DNA of 64,000 nt from Alnus glutinosa (Eukaryota > Streptophyta > Magnoliopsida > Fagales > Betulaceae): assembly GCF_958979055.1 (NCBI RefSeq), contig NC_084886.1:6254154-6318153 (forward strand), given 5' to 3'. The notes under the pieces were generated by a model, which did not search any database, had not been told where the DNA came from, and saw only the letters and a program-made list of their open reading frames with translations. Shown here in pieces: positions 46,118 through 57,580 of this stretch. Numbering within the stretch: position 1 is the first letter of the stretch; every line of letters begins with the position of its first letter. The position numbers were made by a program, and so were the translations under genes.

Positions 46118-49100
46118 ATAAGGCTAAAGGAAAAGAAGTAATGGAAGCCCACCAGGATAAAAATGTAAGTTCGGCGATTACCTATAGTCGCCGAATTCAG
46201 TCTAAGCCGTTGGGCCAATCTAGAGAGATGAGCGGGAAGATGGGTGTAACGGCCAAGCATCTATAGAGGGTGCCGATGACGATGCAAGAGGTGGTTCCAG
46301 AGCCAGAGTTGACCGATATAGGGTCAAGACCAATGGGGGTTAGTGCTGTGTGGCATGAAAAGCTTCTGGACAAGAGTAGGGATGACCCAGAGGGCATCGT
46401 TGGTGTCTCAGGGGGCATAAGGAAGGCAAGCGAGGAGATGGTTATGCCTGTGATTCAGGATTCCATATGTGCTAGCCCTGGAGTGGTGGAAATAACGACT
46501 TTGGAGGAGTAGTTTCACGGTGTAGGTGAGGCTAGCGTTGAGGGTGAGTATCAAATGGGTTCTGTTTTGAGTGTTGGTGTAGGTGAGGAGAGGGATGAGG
46601 GCGATCAGGGGAGCGAGAGTCCGAGGGAGGCAGAAATTGATTTGGGAGTGTTTGGTTTGGGAGGGATAGAATCCCCTAATGTTCGCAAGGGGTTAAATGT
46701 GCAAGAAAATATTGGTTATGTGTCTGAAATTGTGGAGTGTGAGCAAGAGTTAAAGGGTTATGTGGGGTGTGAAGATGACTTACGGGGTGGGGGTGAGGGG
46801 GATAATTCTTTAGCTTTGGTGATACAGACAAAAAACGCTATTAGGGGAAGCGGGATGATGGATATCCAACCATTGATGATGTTGGAGGAACAATTAGGAG
46901 ATGATTCTGTGTCCACAGAATGGGTGGTAGAAAGAGCTAAAAATTTCTGTAAAGTTGTAGGACTGTCTTGTTCGGGTTTTGAAGATAAGTTGATGGAATT
47001 GTTCAAGGATATTGAAGCCTATCGGTATTCCAATAAGGTGGGGCATGATAATAATTTGAGTGCTAAATTTGGTAATCGCGGACAATGTGAAGTGAAGAGG
47101 TTGGAATGTTCGATGAATTATGATAGGAAAGGAGGTCTGTTGTCTAGGTTAACTAGAAAGGGGAGGGTTGTTAATTGTTAATGTTGAAGCCAAAGATAGT
47201 TTCGTGGAATGTGCGAGGCTTGAATGAGCTCGAGAAAAGAACGAAGATTAGGGGGTTGTTGAGGGAATGGAAGGCATATATTGTGTGCTTACAAGAAACT
47301 AAAATGGAGGTAATTAATAGGGAGGTGGTTTACAGTGTTTAGGGATGTGTTCATGTGGATTGGGTGAATTTGGGTTTAAGAGGGGCTTTGGAAGGCATCT
47401 TGTTAATGTGGGATAGGAGATTGGTCGAGAAGATTGAAGAGTATGTGGAGCGGTATGTGGTAGCATACGTGTTCCGTAGTGTGACAGCGAATTTTAATTG
47501 GGGTTTTGTAGGTGTTTATGGACCGAATCATGATGGTGAAAGAAGAGGGCTTTGGGATGAGTTGGCGGGTTTGAGGAATATTTGGGAGATGCCTTGGTGT
47601 ATGGAGGGGGATTTTAACATCGTTTGGTCTCCGAGCGAAAGAGGGGGGGAAGCGAGGTTTTCTTAGGCAATGGTCGAGTTTTATGAGTTTATTTGTGAAC
47701 AGGGTCTAATAGATATTCCTTTGGTTGGGGGGAGATTCACATGGTCGAATTGCTGCACTTGGTCCAGAATTGATCGATTCTTGCTATCTACAAAATGGGA
47801 GGAATAATTTCCTAAGGTGTCTCAAAGGCATCTTCCTTTTCTTCTTTTGGATCATTATCCATTGTTATTGGATTGTGGAGTAGGGAGACGGGGTAGGGGG
47901 TCGTTTAAATTTGAAAATATGTGGTTGCAAGAGGAAGGTTTTGAGGAGTAGGTGAAGAGGTGGTGGGGATCTTATATTTATGAAGATACGCCTAGCTTTG
48001 TGTTTGCTCGTAAGCTAAAAGCATTGAAAATTGACCTGAAAAAAATGGAATGAGGAGGTGTTTTGGAATGTACGGGTACAAAAAAAGAAACTGGAAAAGA
48101 GTCTGAATGAGTTGGACTTGATCACAGAGGAGAGACTGTTATTTGAAAAGGAGAATTTCAATAGAGAAGATTATTCTAGAAACTTAGAGTGGAATATTCT
48201 TCTTGAATAAATGAGTTGGAGACAAAAATCTAGGGCTTTGTGGTTAAAAAAAGGTGACAGTAATACAAAATTCTTCCATTGGCCCGCAAATTCCCATAGA
48301 AGACATAATGCAATTGAGACTCTAATGGTGGATGGACATCTGACTGATGACAAAACAGTTATCCAGGATCACATTGTGGATTTTTATAAAAAGCTGTACA
48401 GTGAGCAATATCAGCAGAGACCAAGGACATATGATTTATCTTTTCTCTCTATTGATGAAGATGATAGATTATGGGTGGAACGCGAGTTTGATGAAGATGA
48501 AATTTGGGGGGTTATACGGAATTTCAAAGGCGATAATGCCCCTGGGCATGATGGTTTTACTATGCCATTTTTTCAAAAGTGCTGGGAGATCTTAAAGACT
48601 GATATTATTACGATGTTAAAGGAGTTTCAGAATAGTGAAAATTTTAAGAAGAGCCTTAACGCTACTTTTGTATCGCTAATTCCAAAGAGAGCCGGAGCGG
48701 TGGATATCAAGGATTTTCGACCTATAAGTTTAATAGGTGGTATGTACAAAATCATCTCAAAGGTCTTGGCAAATAGGTTGAAGTCAGTGTTGGGGAGGCA
48801 AATACTGGATTCTGCTTTGGTGGCTAATGAATGTGTGGATAGCAGGATTCGTTTTGGAACTCCGGGCATTATATGTAAGTTGGATTTGGAAAAAGGCTTA
48901 TGATCATGTAAATTGAGAATTTTTGCTTTATTTATTGGAGAGATGTGGTTTTGGGGAGAGATGGCATAGCTGGATTGCTCATTGTATCGCTACTGTTTGT
49001 TTCTCTATCACTATCAATGGGTCGCCTTCAGGGTTTTTTAGTAGCTCACGGGGTCTTCGACAAGGGGATCCTTTGTCTCCGCTTATGTTTATGTTTGGTG

Positions 49101-49980
49101 ATAGAAGCCTTCAGCCCAGATGATATATGTAACAGTGGATAATGGGCGACTATCTGGGTTCTCAGTGGGATCGAATATGTAAGATGCTATGATGGTGTCT
49201 CATCTATTATTTGCAGATCATACATTGATCTTTTGTGAGCCTATTGCTGACCAATTCTGAGATTTAAGATGTTTGTTGATATGTTTTGAAGCAGTCTCAG
49301 GTCTTAGAATTAATTTGTCTAAATCTAAGATTGTTCCGATTGATGAGGTAGGTGATGTGGACGAGTTGGCTAGCATTCTTGGGTGCAGTGTGGCCTCGCT
49401 TCCTTTAAAGTATTTGGGTCTCCCGTAGGGTGCTAAGTATAAGGACTCTCATACGTGGAATAACATTATTGAGAAGATGGGAAATAGATTATCAGGGTGG
49501 AAGATGTTGTATTTATCTAAGGGTGGGAGGTTAACTTTGATTAATAGTACATTTTCAAGGTTACCTACATATTTTCTCTCTCTCCCCTATTCCAGTGGGA
49601 GTGGCTAATCGTTTGGAAAAATTTCAAAGAGACATCTTTTTGGTTGGTATTGATGATGAATTTAAATTTCATTTGGTTAATTGGCATACGATTTGTTTTC
49701 GGAGGTTGCAAGGGGGATTAGGAGTGAGAAATATGATTAAGTTTAATAGAGCTTTGATGGGTAAATGGTTATGGAGGTTTGCTTTCGAAAGAAATGCTCT
49801 TTGGAGAAAGGTGGTGAATATCAAATATGGAAGTATGAGGGGTGGTTGGTGCTGTAAGGAGGTTGTGGGTTCTTTAGGAGTAAGAGTTTGGAAATCTATT
49901 AGGGGGGATGAGATGCTTTTGCAGCTCATATGAGATATGAGGTCAGGGATGGTTCGAAAGTCTTGTTTTAGCATGATATA

Positions 49981-50989
49981 TGGTGTGGGGAGGTACCTCT
50001 GAAGACTATCCCCATTAAATTACTACTTAATTGTCAATGTCCTCTTTAAACAGTCAATTGTGTCAATGCCCTTTCTCAAACTATCAAAATATGTTAATGT
50101 CTCTCATAAGACCAACAATAAGACAAATTAATATTTTATTTCCTAATATTTTATTTTGCTAGGCACAACTGCATGCCTCGACATCGAAATACTCTAGTGC
50201 CCGTTCATAAACGTACGCCACAAATAGGCCGGCGACAACCTTAATTTTCCAGCACATGCACATGCACATGCAGCTGCTTCCAGTAAAAACCATTGCATTC
50301 ATTGCTTCCTGTAAAAAGTAAAAACCATTGCATTCACTTTATAATGATTATATCGCCCAACTTCCCTCAGGCTCAAGGTACGTAATGAACAACGTGTCAA
50401 CGTGCATATATATATATATATAGAAGATTGGATTCACCCGCTCTGCAGTACAGTTATTTTCACGAACATAGGGAATTAAATGATTATGACGTGTATCTAT
50501 ATAAAAAAAAAATTGATTATGACGTGCATGTCGCTGGGAAATCATGTTAAAATTAAATAAAAGGAGAAGTTTTAATGCTCTATTCATTAACATTTTCTTT
50601 TGGGACCAGATTCCCAACTGCCAAACGGAGTGATATGAATCGCCTATATTAATAATTATAGGCATTTTTTTTTTTCAATTTATCTCAAAATATTACAAAG
50701 CCATGCACGGACGTAAAATTCATTTCATTCATGACAAGTGTCAAGTGAAGCACAACTACTCCACAGTCCACACGTTTGCCTCCCCAGCAACCATGCATTA
50801 GTTGATATGTTTGGTACGTCCTGCCTCCTGGATGGAGTGTATATTTAATTGTTTAAATGGTTATGCTAGTGATTTTCAACTTATCATGCGCTTAGAAACT
50901 AGTGAATAAAGTATATATTAACGAAGAACTTCACTTATAACTTTTGAATTTGATCTTTCATCACTTTTATAATTAAGTATTCAAATTTT
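49981..50989. other. Intergenic, no gene seen
   Basis: AT-rich, with a (TA) run near 50408. A minus frame at 50348-50665 has no recognisable similarity. Confidence 0.5.
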
Positions 50990-51095
50990 AAAACGTGTCA
51001 ATTTAGGATATCTATCTTTCAATTTTTTTCAATTTCATCCATCCATTAGAATTTTCCGTTAAATCCTGTCAAAATTCTCAAAGTACGTACCCTTG

Positions 51096-51126
<31 letters not shown>

Positions 51127-51335
51127 TTATAAAATTTTCAAATATTCAGGCATGGGTATTTTTACAAATTCCGTTAAATTCTAACCAACATTTAAATCTT
51201 CACAATTTTTTTTTTTTTAAAAAAAGAGAAATATTTTGAAATTTTGGACAGAATTTAACGAAAAATTCTAACCAAATGTTGAAATTAAAAAAAAATTAAA
51301 ATATTGATACCCTAAATTGATAATTTCTAACATAA
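50990..51335. mobile_element. AT-rich foldback element
   Basis: CAATTTAGGATATCTATCTT ... AGAATTTTCCGTTAAATCCTG at the left mirrors CAGAATTTAACGAAAAATTCT ... GATACCCTAAATTG at the right. The loop has long T and A runs that can pair. Ends are approximate. Confidence 0.6.
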
Positions 51336-52089
51336 AACATTGTTTTTACGATATATTGGTTTTATTTCAATTTAAATCCATTTTCAATTTCAATTTATTT
51401 AAATAAAATAAAATAAAATTATAAATCCATTTTCACTTATAACTTTTCAAATGTAAAATCTGAAATTTTAATTATTTTCGAACAAAATCGATGGTATTTA
51501 CACTAAATGGAGAGAAACCTCTCCATTTGAAATGGAGAGAGGATCCAAATTTCAAAATGTCATGCATCCTGTTTGAACTTCAGAAATGGTGAGCTTTTGT
51601 AATTTATTCGACTCTTTTGATACTATTTCCTCTTGGTAAGGATTTTGCTTAAACAATTATGGGTTTTTCAAAAGTTAGATAGTCTTGGAAAAACATTTGA
51701 TTTAAAGAAAAACTATAAATATTGTTTTGTTAAAACCCTGTTAAATCAATTTTGTTTTTTGGTAGATCCTTAGAATTAAGTTCGAATTAACTTCCGTCTG
51801 AATTCTAAAAATTTCTCCATATTTCATCCGGTGGGATTAATAACTAAAAATAGTTCATATTACAATATTCTATCGGTTTGAAGAAATAGAAAAATAGATG
51901 AATTATTAATAATTTCCTTACAACTTCCACATAACTCTTACATAATTTCCTCTCACATTGTGTAGGTCTCACGTGTAGAACTTACATACATAGATCGACA
52001 CAATATAAAAGGACTTGCGTGGGAATCAGTTGGAAATAGAGAAGCAAAATTATAACCAAGTTGAATTAATTGAATCTAAGAGCACTCAC
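51336..52089. other. Upstream of the MYB gene, no gene seen
   Basis: AT-rich. No supported feature. TTGAAATGGAGAG/CTCTCCATTT motifs near 51517-51540 form a short inverted repeat. Confidence 0.45.
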
Positions 52090-52195
52090 AATGGATTATC
52101 TATTTTCACATATATTTAGGCTAGAATAAATAACAAGAACACTAAAATGCATGTGGTGAGATGCACGAGTCTCATACCAAATATATGTATGCATG

Positions 52196-52273
<78 letters not shown>

Positions 52274-52390
52274 TTTTTTGTACACATTTATATTTGGTGT
52301 GAGACTTATGTATCCGGTAGTCTCGTTCCAAATATATGTGTATACAAAATAGGTAAAAAATATGTGTAAAAAAGTATGTGTCTTTCTTTA
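52090..52390. repeat. Foldback MITE with (TA)n core
   Basis: GAGTCTCATACCAAATATAT at the left mirrors ATATTTGGTGTGAGACTTAT at the right, around a (TA)n run at about 52199-52270. The TA run may have grown after insertion. It lies about 150 bp upstream of the MYB TATA box and so is part of its promoter region. Confidence 0.65.
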
Positions 52391-52475
52391 TATATATATA
52401 TATTAGCTTGCACGGTTTGTTACAGGAATAAAGCCAAGGGTAATATTGGCAATAAAAAAGTTTTCTTTTATCCTC

Positions 52476-52485
52476 TATATAATAT
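52476..52485 (+). promoter_or_regulatory. Candidate TATA box of the MYB gene
   Basis: CTATATAATA lies about 60-70 bp upstream of the ATG at 52546, a usual distance for a short plant 5' leader. Confidence 0.55.
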
Positions 52486-52545
52486 TGCTACTCGCCTCTG
52501 CTCTTCCTCGTCCCATTCCTGTTTACGGCCGGTTTAGTATCCAAA

Positions 52546-54424
52546 ATGCGCTGGTCTCAATGCTGTCAGACGGTGGGGTTGAAGAAAGGGTCGTGGACCC
52601 CTGAGGAAGACCAGAAGCTTTTGGCTTACATCGAAGAACATGGCCATGGAAGCTGGCAAGCCTTGCCCTCAAAGGCTGGTATGTTTACGATCGAGGAACC
52701 TAATTATTATATGGTAATTTGAATGTTTACAACGGTTGCACAGTTTATTGATCTGCTAATTTCCTTGCTGAACATGCTCATGCAGCTAGCTCGAACTGTG
52801 ATTCTTTACCCATCCGAATGGATTGTCACTTTTGCTTTTTGATTTAGCGGTTTCGCATTCTGATCCAGATTATTATGCCCAGACATGACAAACTATTAAG
52901 ACTATGCTTACGTTGATCTCTCTAAACATAAACAACCATTTGGATTGAAAGAATAATTCTTCAAACTAGCTAGCGTAGAGCAAACCAGAGGGGCTTCAGT
53001 TACTATAAATCTGTTTCGTTGCTCTGCTGATGTAGCAAATTAGAAGACACAACTTGAATTTTTCTGCAAAAGCTTGGCAATGACAAACTATAAATTATGC
53101 AAGTTATGTTTGTGCCTTAATTAGTCCTTCATCTCAGATGTTCCAGCTTCTAAAACTGCTTAGAAACATTTTTGGTCTTAGCCCTACTTGAGTTGTGTAA
53201 AATTTCAATCACTTGGGGTAAAAGATCCTGCTAAAAGCCATATGAATGAAAACTGAAAGTTTAGCATCAGGTACAAAAATTGAAATCATAATATCCAAAG
53301 GTAACTCAACTATCCTATAAGCCTCACTCTTGATGATGAGCCCATTGTTAGTTATCTTCTCCCTCAAATTAATGAGGGATTTGCTTTATCTTAATAAACT
53401 TTATTTTTTATTTTACTTTTAACTTGCAACTCCAAGTACTTTTGTTTGTGTTTTTGTTTTTGTTTTTCTTTTTACTGGTTGGATTTTTTAGGGCTGCAGA
53501 GATGTGGGAAGAGCTGTAGATTGAGATGGACTAATTACCTCAGACCTGACATTAAAAGAGGAAAGTTTAGCTTGCAGGAAGAACAGACCATCATTCAGCT
53601 CCACGCTCTACTCGGTAACAGGTAATTAATTCTTTAAGGAGAATTCAAATTAGCTTACTGCCATGTCATCATTGACTTATTGGCTGCAACACCGACCGGG
53701 TGTATCAGTTGATTAACAAATGATAATTTTACATTTGTTTTTACACGCATGCCACAAACACTTACATTTAACGTGAGATCAATATATGTGAAATAGGTCT
53801 CCCACCGAATATAAATGTATTTAAAATATATATATACACATACAAATAGGGCTAAATACCTAATTGCTCCATGTGATTTAAAAATTTTATTTTTTGCTAT
53901 CTCAGTTTTCATTTTTATCATAGGAGATACCTATGCCATGGAAAAAGACGAAAACGGTACCTTCATTTATTTTTTCGTCCTAAACTAACGTCTCGCCATG
54001 TCATCTTACACGTGTCAACATACATGTGCGACACCTGTCTCCAGAGCCATGTCAACGCTAACGTGGCTACTATATTTATCTATTTTAAGAGAAATGATCC
54101 CTACACTCATTTCTCACAACAGCCCCACAACAAGCTGATGTGGTTGGTAATATTTTATTATTTTTTTACAAAAAGAAAAGAAAACAATACAAAAAAAATA
54201 ATAAAATATTACCAGCCACGTCAGCTTGTTGTGTGGCTGTTGTGAGAAATGAGTGTAGGGATCATTTTTCCTATTTTAAAGACTTAAAAAATAAATAAAT
54301 AAAAATTCTAGGAGTGACTGGCCACCCCCATTTTGGCCAAGGGATTGCCTGAGCCACTCCCATTTGGCTTGGGGGTGGCTCGGCCACCCCCGTGAGCCAA
54401 AACCTCCTTTTCTTCTTCTTTCTT

Positions 54425-54457
<33 letters not shown>

Positions 54458-54512
54458 CCCACTTCTCCCATGGGCCACGGGAGTGGTTTGGGCACCCTTA
54501 CGGACAAAAGTG

Positions 54513-54549
<37 letters not shown>

Positions 54550-55913
54550 TTTAAAACTAAAAACACAAAGAACAGCTAGAATTTTTAAACCACGTAAATG
54601 TGTAAAGTATTTAACCCGCACAAACAACACATCTCCAATTAATCAATAACTCCACTGCTCTGCCGGCTAAATAGTACTACAGACCCCTTCAAAAAAAAAA
54701 AAAAGTGCTACAGACAACTTAGGCTTTCGCGTTAGGCCCCTAAAAAAATGCCCTTAAAAAATAGAAGGCCAAAAGCTTTTGAAAAGAAAAAAAAAAGAAA
54801 AAGAAAAAGAAAGAAAGAATAAAATGGGAGGCCATTCGGCATGCTATGCTACGATGGCTTAGAAAAAAAAAAAAAAAAGGTGACATGAAATGTTTAACAA
54901 GATTTGAAACAAATTAAAGCATTTATGAAATTGTATTTTTATTTTTTCACTTTTTTTTTCATCATTGACTTAATATTGACTTATTAATTTGCTGCACCAT
55001 TTTCCCTTTCAGATGGTCCGCTATAGCAACTCACTTGCCCAATAGAACAGATAATGTGATCAAGAACTACTGGAACACGCATCTCAAGAAAAGACTAATT
55101 AAGATGGGCATTGATCCCGTCACCCACAAGCCCAAAAGCGATGCCTTGACCTCCGGCAGTGGCCACTTCAAAGACACAGCCAATTTAAGCCATATGGCTC
55201 AGTGGGAAAGCGCGCGGCTGGAAGCCGAAGCCAGACTGGTAAGAGAGTCTATGCTTGTGTCTAAACCTATCCAACAACAGCTCAGCAGTCCTGCTCCGGC
55301 TCAGCTCATCAACAAAAACCCAGCTCAACCCGCACTACCTCCATACCTCGACGCACTCAAAGCATGGCAAGGGGAATGGTCGAAGTCAATGAGTGCCGGT
55401 ATTTTCCCAATTGCTGGCAATGACCTCGAGTCTCCAACATCAATGTTGAACTTCTCGGAGAACGCACTCCCCATCCAAACTGTTGCATTCAATGAAAGCA
55501 CGGTGACTGCAATTCTTGATTTTGCCAAAAGCTCGGTTACATGCAATGAAGGGTTCATCAAAGAAGTCTGTCAAATGCCGGAACTCAAAGAAATATCAGA
55601 TATTGACACAATGGCCTTGCAGGACATTGCATATACTACTAAAAGTGCATGGCTTGTGGACTCTTTTAGGGCTGGGAATGAAAACACGCCTCTTTCAAAT
55701 ATCATGGAAGGTTTCACCGATACATTGCCGTATAATTATGACTACCAGAACTTATTGATGCCCGGACACAACTTGAATAATGAGGATAAAAGCTGCAGAG
55801 GTGACCTTGAAGACAATAATAAGAATTGCTGGAACAGCATGCTTGGACGTCATCTAGTTCGCCCGTGTTCTGAAATTTTCGAAAAATTGTCAGAGAGGTC
55901 GCAAGATGATTAG
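52546..55913 (+). CDS. MIXTA-like R2R3-MYB transcription factor (subgroup 9)
   Basis: Three exons: 52546-52678 (133 nt), 53492-53621 (130 nt) and 55013-55913 (901 nt), giving 387 residues. The 133/130-nt exons and their phases are the standard R2R3-MYB layout; all borders are GT-AG. R2 is residues about 13-63 (W17, W37, W57) and R3 about 66-114 (F70, W89, W108). After it comes [18 protein letters not shown] (150-167), the mark of subgroup 9 (MIXTA, MYB16, MYB106), which control conical cell, trichome and cuticle formation. Oddities: the usual MGRSPCC start is MRWSQCC, and in the R3 recognition-helix region the normally fixed DNEIKNYWN reads DNVIKNYWN (V103), with N98 in LPNRT. These could weaken DNA binding. 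No stop or frameshift is present. Confidence 0.9.
53850..54615. mobile_element. Large foldback element in MYB intron 2
   Basis: The left arm GGGCTAAATACCTAATTGCT and the right arm read inward GGGTTAAATACTTTACACAT are inverted. Further in, TTTAAAAATTTTATTTTTTG and GTTTAAAAATTCTAGC match. The core holds GCCACCCCCATTTTGGCC and GGGGGTGGCTCGGCCACCCC plus long T and A runs. It is the same family as 17225-17790 and has a MITE nested inside. It accounts for more than half of the 1391-bp intron. Confidence 0.75.
54089..54270. mobile_element. MULE-type MITE nested in the intronic foldback
   Basis: 182 bp with arms GAGAAATGATCCCTACACTC / GAAAAATGATCCCTACACTC and a perfect 9-bp target duplication CTATTTTAA (54080-54088 and 54271-54279). 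It can fold into a near-complete hairpin, and it will be transcribed within the MYB pre-mRNA. Confidence 0.9.
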
Positions 55914-56400
55914 GTGTTATGTTGCATTGCATCACAGTTAATGTAATAAGTAGGACTTCAAAAATTTATCCACCATGCACCCTTTTTTATTTATTTTTGT
56001 GTGTTTTTTATTTGTTATTTATTCCAATGTAGATCTAGGTTAGAACGTTGGAGTAATATTTTAGCCTTACAGAAACCGGGGAGAATGACATGTTTCGTAC
56101 TTTGTTGAGTTGGAACTCTGAAGAAATTCGTATATATGGAGGGATTAATCCCGTTAGACTGAAAATTTAGGAGGAAATCCCGTACGTTATTGCCACAAAA
56201 CACTTGAATTGGTTCGTCTCCATGGTGGCATGAGCTTTAGGCGATTAAGACCGCTGACTAAGACCCCCAATTAATAATTATACAATATATATATATATAT
56301 ATAAAAGGCTAAAAAAACATTTTAAGGCTCTAATATAATAAAAAGTTTATAAAATACTCTTTAATTAAGGCCCCCACTTAATAATGGTACAATAAAAGTT
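55914..56400. other. MYB 3' flank and hAT-like remnant
   Basis: AATGTAATAAG near 55939 may serve in polyadenylation of the MYB mRNA. At 56231-56400, AAGACCCCCAATTAATAATT and AAGGCCCCCACTTAATAAT form a repeated pair typical of hAT MITE interiors. No gene. Confidence 0.45.
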
Positions 56401-56512
56401 ATTTCCAAAACAAATTTTTTTTTTTGAATGAAATATCTGAGAATTTCATTGATCAAAGATCACGAGGATAAAACTTTTGCATCACAAAGTATAAAGCTCT
56501 GCAAAATCATAG
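56401..56512 (-). mobile_element. Probable LINE 3' tail
   Basis: A T run (about 56414-56425) followed by GAATGAAATATCTGAGAATT resembles the reversed poly-A tail and 3' end of a plant LINE. It ends close to where similarity to the window start begins. Weak call. Confidence 0.35.
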
Positions 56513-56542
56513 CTACATGGTATGAGGTTATATAGTCATAGA

Positions 56543-56634
56543 CAGGGACGGAGCCAGAATTTCTTATGGGCAAGGACTAGTGGCAAAAAAAAATTATTGG
56601 GAGTGGCCAATAGGCTAAATTTTTAATTTTTTAG

Positions 56635-56698
<64 letters not shown>

Positions 56699-56801
56699 TG
56701 AGATTTTTTTTTAACCTTATAAATTTTTTTTAAAGGAAATTGGGGGGGGGGGGGGGGGTGGGGGGGCATGGCCCCTGCCAGCCCCTCTCCCTCCGTTCCT
56801 G
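56543..56801. mobile_element. hAT-type MITE, copy 2
   Basis: Same element and same 8-bp duplication GTCATAGA (56535-56542 and 56802-56809) as 31-231. It is longer because of the TA and G runs. Confidence 0.87.
56637..56690. repeat. (TA)n microsatellite
   Basis: About 54 bp of TA inside the copy 2 MITE; copy 1 has only about 14 bp at the matching place. Confidence 0.9.
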
Positions 56802-57580
56802 GTCATAGATACAAACAAAATTCTTACAATAAAGTGTTATCTATGACTTTTATCTTTCGCTAACCTATGTACAAAAATAGTTAAAGAGCAGATTTGTTCT
56901 GAGCAGACTAGATCTATGAGAGATAACCCCTCACACCGAACTATCCATGCCGTGAGAGATAACCCCTCACACCTAACTAACATTCATCCCATAAATTGTC
57001 CATGAGGGTAGATATAAAGAAAATAAAACTTTTATTTAGAGCAAAAACACAACCATCAGTAGCGATTAAGGAGGAGATAAATGACAGTATGACACATCAC
57101 GGAGGTAGATAGACGAATGCATAGAGAAGATGCCAAAATTGCTGATCTCGTCGGAGAACACCTATAAACAAAAGAAAAAACCAGAATGGGAGGATGATGG
57201 TAGGAGCGGGGAGTAGAAAGGGAAAGGGAGAGGAGGAGGGAGCAAATCAGATATGTTTATAAGGGGTGAAGTCTAGGGCATTGTTAATCTGTTTTCTTCA
57301 CTATTTCCAAAACAAATTTTAAGACTTTAGTATGGTAAAAATTTAGTAAATAGTTTCTAACTAAGGCTCTCAATCATGGTAAAAGTAATTACAAATTGAA
57401 AGTCTCATTAATAACATTCAGGAAAAAAAAAATCCATAAATTTTTGAAAATTCCACTTATGTACTCTTTTTAAAAGTCATATTTTTACATTCATTAAATT
57501 ATTCCAACATGCATAATTCTTTCTCCAACATTTATTTGAATTAAATGTTTAAAAAAATATGAAAAGTCTTCAAAGCGCAT

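Larger units (their letters stand above)
43485..49980 (+). pseudogene. Dead L1-type LINE (ORF1 and ORF2 remnants)
   Basis: ORF1-like text runs 43485-44198 and, after a nested LTR, 46123-47181. ORF2 starts near 47190 with an AP endonuclease (VSWNVRGLNE, CLQETKME, GVYGPN, GDFNIVWSPSERGG, RIDRFL). The reverse transcriptase follows ([53 protein letters not shown]). Lesions are many: stops near 47339, 47664, 47804, 47949 and 48900, frame changes, loss of the segment normally before GRQILD, and an active-site change to FADH (49212-49223) from the usual FADD. The 3' part after the reverse transcriptase thumb is missing, as no tail is found before 50030. Confidence 0.88.

Noticed and set aside
52161..52352. 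Tyr-Ile repeat frames on both strands
   Set aside because: Translations of the (TA)n run inside a foldback MITE.
54271..54649. Lys-rich and Phe-rich frames
   Set aside because: Translations of long A and T runs in the intronic foldback element.
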